A stretch of DNA of 36,987 nt from an uncultured Sphingomonas sp. (GTDB lineage: Bacteria; Pseudomonadota; Alphaproteobacteria; Sphingomonadales; Sphingomonadaceae): contig CAJYKB010000064.1 of assembly GCA_913774925.1 (NCBI GenBank), positions 1 to 36,987 of the forward strand, in the 5' to 3' direction. Under the pieces are notes generated by a model that did not search any database, was not told where the DNA came from, and saw nothing but the letters and a program-made list of their open reading frames with translations. Of this stretch, positions 33,182 to 36,987 are shown piece after piece (positions within the stretch are counted from its first letter, which is position 1; each line of letters starts with the position of its first letter). Both the position numbers and the translations under genes were made by a program.

Positions 33182-35082
33182 ACGGCGCGGACGACGACGG
33201 CGGACGGACGATCTTCGTCCCCGGCAGCGGGGATGCCCCGGCACCGGTCGCGCCGACCGAGGTGTCGATGCCCCCCGTTGCGACGTCGCCGGCCGCATCG
33301 CCTGCCGCGGGCCGGCGGCTTCAGCCCGGCGACGTCCTCAATCACATCTTCGAGGTGCGGCGCTACATCACCGCGGGCGGGATGGGCGAGGTGTGGGAAG
33401 GCGTGAACACGCACACCGACGAGCGCGTGGCCATCAAGGTGATGCTGCCGCAACTCGCCGCCGACCCGAACGTGCAGGCGATGTTCCGCAAGGAGGCGCG
33501 GACGCTGACGCGGCTGTCGCATCCGGCGCTGGTGGCCTATCGCGTGCTGGCGATCGAGCCGACGCTCGGCATCCTCTACATCGTCACCGAATATGTCGAC
33601 GGCACGAATCTGCAGGACGTGCTGGCCGAGGTGCCGCGCGACGGCGACAGCCTGCGGCTGTTCATGCGCCGGCTGGCGGAGGGGCTGCGGGCGGCGCACG
33701 TGCTGGGCGCGATCCACCGCGACATGTCGCCGGACAATGTCCTGCTGGACGGCGGCCGGCTGGACGGCGCGCGGATCATCGATTTCGGCATCGCGAAGGA
33801 CCTCGATCCGCACAAGGGTACGATCGTTGGCGACGGGTTCGCGGGGAAGCTGGGCTATGTCGCGCCCGAACAATTGGGTGATTTCGGCCGCGAGGTGGGT
33901 CCGTGGACCGACGTGTACAGCCTCGCGCTGGTGGTGCTGGCGGTGGCGGCGGGCAAGCCGCCCGCGATGGGGGTGACGCTGGTCGAGGCGGTGGATCGAC
34001 GGCGGGCGGCGGCGGACCTGAGCGCCGCACCCGAGGCGTTGCGGCCGATCCTGCAGGCGATGCTGGTGCCGGATCCGGCGCAGCGGATGCGCGGCATGGA
34101 CGAGGTCATCGCGGCGATCGATCGCGGGGGAGCGCTCGTGATGCACGCGGCGACAGCCGCTGCGACCCCGGCACGTACGACGGGGCGGGGCGCGCAGATG
34201 CCGGGGGCGGTGTCCGGGCAGGTGTCCGGGGTGGGGGGCAGGCGCCCGATCCTGATCGGCGGGGGTGCCGCGGTTTTGGCGGTGGCCGCCGGGCTGGGCT
34301 GGTTGACGTTCGGAGGCGATGACGCGGCGGTGCCGCCGCCGGTCGTGCCCCCGCCCCCGACATCGAGCACGACGGCACCCGCCGATCCGGTCGCCGCGGC
34401 ACAGGCAGCGGTGGCGGGCGCGCTGCCGGGTATCGCCTGTTCCTGGCTCGACGTGCGGGATGTGCGGCGCGACGGCAGCGGCATCTCAATGAAGCTCGGC
34501 GGCGTGGCGGGCGACCCGGTCGCGGCGCAGGGTGCGCTGCAACGCGCGCTCGGCGCGTCCGTGCCGGTGCGACGCGTCGACGCCGACGTGATGACGCTGC
34601 CCCGCAACCTGTGCGGCGCGATCCAAACCTTCGCGCAGGTGCGCGCGACCGGCGCTTCGCTGCTGTCGGTCGAGAAGCAGCGGTGGGAAATGGACCGTCG
34701 CGCGGACAGCACCATGGGCGACCAGAAGGTGGCGCGGGTGGCGGTCTATCTCGATCCGCGCGTCAGCGGCGACGACTTCACGATGGTGTTCTGGGAGGAA
34801 GGCGCGGCGACCGCCACGATGATGACCCGGTCGCAGCTCCTGAACGGATCGTTCTCGCCGACCGCGGACGGTCGCTACATGATGAAGGGCGGGGACATTA
34901 CGGGCAGCGGAATCAAGGGCTTCGCGCTGATCCGCGGACGTGGCCCGTTTCCCTCCGACCTCGTCGCGCCGGCGCTGCCGCTGGCGCCCGACTGGCGCAC
35001 GCGCTTCCTGGCGGCGGCGCGCGCCAACGGGTGGTCGGTCGAGATGCTGTGGTTCCAGACGCAGGATCTGACGCCGAATTGA
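33178..35082 (+). CDS. ppkA: PpkA-like transmembrane serine/threonine kinase
   Basis: 634 aa. A short N-terminal tail with Arg-Thr-Ile-Phe-Val-Pro (T11) is followed by a Hanks-type kinase domain (~55-320): GGMGEVW (67-73), K87 in VAIKVM, HRDMSPDN (H180-R181-D182), DFG (202-204) and APE (229-231), so it looks active. One TM helix (~355-378) is followed by a proline-rich stretch and a ~250-residue periplasmic C-terminal region. PpkA activates type VI secretion by phosphorylating threonines that FHA proteins then bind. The periplasmic part does not resemble the von Willebrand domain of the Pseudomonas enzyme and may sense a different signal. Coupled to pppA by ATGA. Confidence 0.92.
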   Translation: MNGADDDGGRTIFVPGSGDAPAPVAPTEVSMPPVATSPAASPAAGRRLQPGDVLNHIFEVRRYITAGGMGEVWEGVNTHTDERVAIKVMLPQLAADPNVQAMFRKEARTLTRLSHPALVAYRVLAIEPTLGILYIVTEYVDGTNLQDVLAEVPRDGDSLRLFMRRLAEGLRAAHVLGAIHRDMSPDNVLLDGGRLDGARIIDFGIAKDLDPHKGTIVGDGFAGKLGYVAPEQLGDFGREVGPWTDVYSLALVVLAVAAGKPPAMGVTLVEAVDRRRAAADLSAAPEALRPILQAMLVPDPAQRMRGMDEVIAAIDRGGALVMHAATAAATPARTTGRGAQMPGAVSGQVSGVGGRRPILIGGGAAVLAVAAGLGWLTFGGDDAAVPPPVVPPPPTSSTTAPADPVAAAQAAVAGALPGIACSWLDVRDVRRDGSGISMKLGGVAGDPVAAQGALQRALGASVPVRRVDADVMTLPRNLCGAIQTFAQVRATGASLLSVEKQRWEMDRRADSTMGDQKVARVAVYLDPRVSGDDFTMVFWEEGAATATMMTRSQLLNGSFSPTADGRYMMKGGDITGSGIKGFALIRGRGPFPSDLVAPALPLAPDWRTRFLAAARANGWSVEMLWFQTQDLTPN

Positions 35083-35090
35083 CGAACCGA

Positions 35091-36032
35091 TCAGGCGTAG
35101 GACGATCCGGCCCCACCGGCCGCGTCGCCTCTCCAGCCGCCTTCGACGGCGAGTGCCTGCTGATTGGCCGCGATCTGACGAAAGTGAAGCTGGTTGAAGA
35201 AGTAAAGGTGCTTCCACTCCTCGCTGCCACCCGGCAAGATCTGCCGATCGAAATGCGGCCGGTCGATCCGCTGGAAATCGCCGCCGTAGCGGCATCCGAG
35301 CGCGGTTTTGGCATGTTCGCGAAAGGCGCCGAAGGGCGTGTCGATGGCGGCCGTCGCCATGGCCTCGGACAATGCCGGATTGCCGAAGCCGATCCGCCAG
35401 CTATGGCCGAGCTGGAGATCGATCGCGCGCCCGAGCTTGTGCGCCGAGAAGCCCGCAGGCGGAACGACCGCGCCAGACACGATCGAACCTTCCACGCGGA
35501 AAAGCTGATTGACGAAGACGTAGATGCCGAGCCGCTCGGCCTTCGCGTTCATCGAATTGACGACCGCGGCAAAGTCGACGTCGGCCAACCCGACCTGTCC
35601 CAACGCGGGCACCAGGGTGGTGAAGCCGATGCCGGGATAGGTGTTCATGAGCCGGGGAAAATCGACCTTGGCGAGGCGACCCGTGACCGACAGCCGGTCC
35701 CTCTGCATCGCCTGGAGGAAGGACCAGGTAGCAGCGCCGACGACCCCGTCGACGGTCAGCGGCACCGGGTTTCGGACCATGTAGACGCCGCCGGGCGTCA
35801 GCGCGCCGGAAACGTTGGCGGCGAACCACTGCAGTCGCTTGACAGCCACGTGGGTCATGGCATCGAAGTGGCCCGCCAGCATGGCTTCTCCCGCGGCCAG
35901 AATCCCGATCCTCCGCAGACCGATCTGCAACGCACGGACGCTGTGTGGGGCGGGCAGGGTGCTTGCCATGTCGGTGGCATCGTCGACGTTGCCGCGTCTG
36001 AGCGACGGTACGGGAGCGGCGGGCTGCGTCAT
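35091..36032 (-). CDS. Peptidoglycan-binding M15-like metallopeptidase, type VI-linked
   Basis: 313 aa. Residues ~30-110 resemble a PG_binding_1 domain (VRALQIGLRRIGIL, then TVDGVVGAATW). The C-terminal part has the zinc-site pattern of M15/VanY-type peptidases: H198 and D205 in SAHKLGRAIDL, then H260 in DRPHFD with D257 three residues before it as the likely acid/base. M15 enzymes cut DD or LD peptide bonds in peptidoglycan. There is no signal peptide, so export through the type VI machine, or injection as an effector, is plausible; TagX, a type VI-required peptidoglycan hydrolase of Acinetobacter, is the other model. The ATG overlaps the TagH stop. It ends 8 nt from the convergent kinase gene. 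Confidence 0.8.
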   Translation of the reverse strand: MTQPAAPVPSLRRGNVDDATDMASTLPAPHSVRALQIGLRRIGILAAGEAMLAGHFDAMTHVAVKRLQWFAANVSGALTPGGVYMVRNPVPLTVDGVVGAATWSFLQAMQRDRLSVTGRLAKVDFPRLMNTYPGIGFTTLVPALGQVGLADVDFAAVVNSMNAKAERLGIYVFVNQLFRVEGSIVSGAVVPPAGFSAHKLGRAIDLQLGHSWRIGFGNPALSEAMATAAIDTPFGAFREHAKTALGCRYGGDFQRIDRPHFDRQILPGGSEEWKHLYFFNQLHFRQIAANQQALAVEGGWRGDAAGGAGSSYA

Positions 36033-36987
36033 CGTCGCGCCGCCTCGTCATAGGCCTTTCGGAACTCGGCGGCGAAAACGTCCATGAAGGCCTCGTCGGA
36101 GCCCTTCGCCACGCCGGAGAATTCGCGCTCGTAGGCCTGCCATAGCGCGGCGTCGCGAGCGCCGGGGAGGATGCGCGACAGCAGGCCGCGTCGTTCCGCG
36201 CGCCCGCGGATCGCCGTCGGGGAGAAGCGGTCGAGCGTCGCCTTCAGCGCGCCCTGCATCGCCTTCAGCGTCGCGACCTGATGCGCCTGCAGGTCGACGA
36301 ACGCATCCTCGATGGCGCGATCCGCCGGCATGAACCCGCGCTCGGGTGCGCGCAGCAGCTGCGCGATCGCCTGTTCCGGCGTGCGCGCGAACTTCAGCGG
36401 GTTGTTGCCGTCGAACTGGAGCGCGGTCCGCGCGGCTCCCATCTGCGCCTTGGCCCGGGTGCGCGCCTCCAGCATCACCACCATTCCCGCGACCAGCTGC
36501 CGCAGCAGTGCGCCGGTGGCGCCGGCCAGGGTCGCATCGTCGGGCAGGGTCGCGCGATCGATCCGCGCCGCCTGCGCCAGCGCCGCGCCGAAGGCGGCGG
36601 GGGAGGCAGGAAGCGGCGCAGGCGCGGCCGCCGATGCCGGCTGCGCGGTTCCCGTCGCCGACGCCGGCGCGACGACCGGCGCGGGCGTGGTGACGGGCGG
36701 GGGATGGCCGAAGCCGCCGCGTGCCCAGTCGACCGTGTTGCTGGCGGCCAGTTCGCCCCAGATGTCGACCGCCGCGGGCGGGGCGGCGGGCGCAGGTCCG
36801 CTGGACCAGCCGGATGCAGGCTCCGCCGGGGGGGGCGGCTCGCTCCAACTGCCCCAGCCCGACGGCGGCTCGGCGGGCGGGGGGGGCGGTGAGGGCGCCC
36901 AGCCATCGCCGGAGGCGGGCGGCGGCGCCCAGCGCGCCGCCAGCGCGCCACGACCGCTGATCTCCGCGACGGGGGCGGGGCGATCCC
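36029..36987 (-). CDS. tagH: TagH-like type VI FHA-associated protein (N-terminus beyond window)
   Basis: Partial; 318 residues are visible and the frame is open to the right edge. The C-terminal ~150 residues (NNPLKFARTPEQAIAQLL, AFVDLQAHQVATLKAMQGAL, WQAYEREFSG, then AFAAEFRKAYDEAARR-like end) match the C-terminal domain of type VI TagH/Fha proteins. Upstream is a low-complexity Pro/Ala/Trp linker (36620-36940) with repeated PPPPAEPxSGW. The phosphothreonine-binding FHA domain itself would lie to the right of the window and is not seen. FHA proteins read PpkA phosphorylation to license assembly. The stop overlaps the peptidase ATG. Confidence 0.85.
   Translation of the reverse strand, partial: DRPAPVAEISGRGALAARWAPPPASGDGWAPSPPPPPAEPPSGWGSWSEPPPPAEPASGWSSGPAPAAPPAAVDIWGELAASNTVDWARGGFGHPPPVTTPAPVVAPASATGTAQPASAAAPAPLPASPAAFGAALAQAARIDRATLPDDATLAGATGALLRQLVAGMVVMLEARTRAKAQMGAARTALQFDGNNPLKFARTPEQAIAQLLRAPERGFMPADRAIEDAFVDLQAHQVATLKAMQGALKATLDRFSPTAIRGRAERRGLLSRILPGARDAALWQAYEREFSGVAKGSDEAFMDVFAAEFRKAYDEAARR

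Noticed and set aside
25737..36987. A complete type VI secretion system
   Set aside because: No sheath (TssB/C), tube (Hcp), spike (VgrG), ClpV, TssE/F/G or TssA gene is visible in the window; only the membrane, TssK and regulatory parts are here.
1..36987. CRISPR arrays, tRNA or rRNA genes, insertion sequences, phage attachment sites
   Set aside because: No regularly spaced direct repeats, transposase frames, terminal inverted repeats or RNA-gene signatures were recognised by eye; a tRNAscan or ISfinder-type search was not possible.

Overview
The window is chromosomal DNA of a GC-rich alphaproteobacterium, most probably a sphingomonad (Sphingomonas or a close relative). This is inferred from the very high GC, a UrcA-family secreted protein at the left edge, dense operons joined by ATGA/GTGA overlaps, and the mix of families. 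No rRNA, tRNA, CRISPR array, insertion sequence or phage gene was seen. Almost all of the window is coding.

Left part (1-8127): a truncated UrcA-family gene; then a leftward operon of a probable 53-aa small protein, a fatty-acid-hydroxylase/sterol-desaturase-superfamily enzyme, a TPR-sulfotransferase and a small secreted protein; a LysR regulator; and, divergent from it, a rightward run encoding an isopenicillin-N-synthase-like Fe(II) oxygenase, an unknown protein, a second desaturase paralogue and a two-TM membrane protein. Together they look like a small lipid- or metabolite-tailoring cluster with hydroxylation and sulfation capacity; the substrate is unknown.

Middle (8236-25633): an orphan LuxR-type regulator divergent from a two-partner secretion (TPS) operon. 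The operon holds a TpsB outer-membrane transporter, a 2908-aa TpsA exoprotein built from degenerate repeats, an exported TPR-CHAT caspase-like protease and a CPBP intramembrane protease, all overlapping or nearly touching. This is the most interesting locus: a secreted giant adhesin-like protein whose only cysteines are two close pairs near its C-terminus, cotranscribed with two proteases of unknown target. A membrane-anchored M23 peptidoglycan endopeptidase follows convergently.

Right part (25737-36987): part of a type VI secretion system (T6SS). TssK, TssL (with a C-terminal OmpA-like peptidoglycan-binding domain), TssM, TagF, a PP2C phosphatase (PppA) and a Ser/Thr kinase (PpkA) run rightward. 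Convergent to them, a TagH gene (the part of an FHA-associated protein visible here) is translationally coupled to an M15-like peptidase with a peptidoglycan-binding domain. TssL and PpkA share an N-terminal Arg-Thr-Ile-Phe-x-Pro motif, which fits the known threonine-phosphorylation/FHA post-translational switch. The sheath, tube, ClpV and remaining baseplate genes are not in the window and probably lie to its right.
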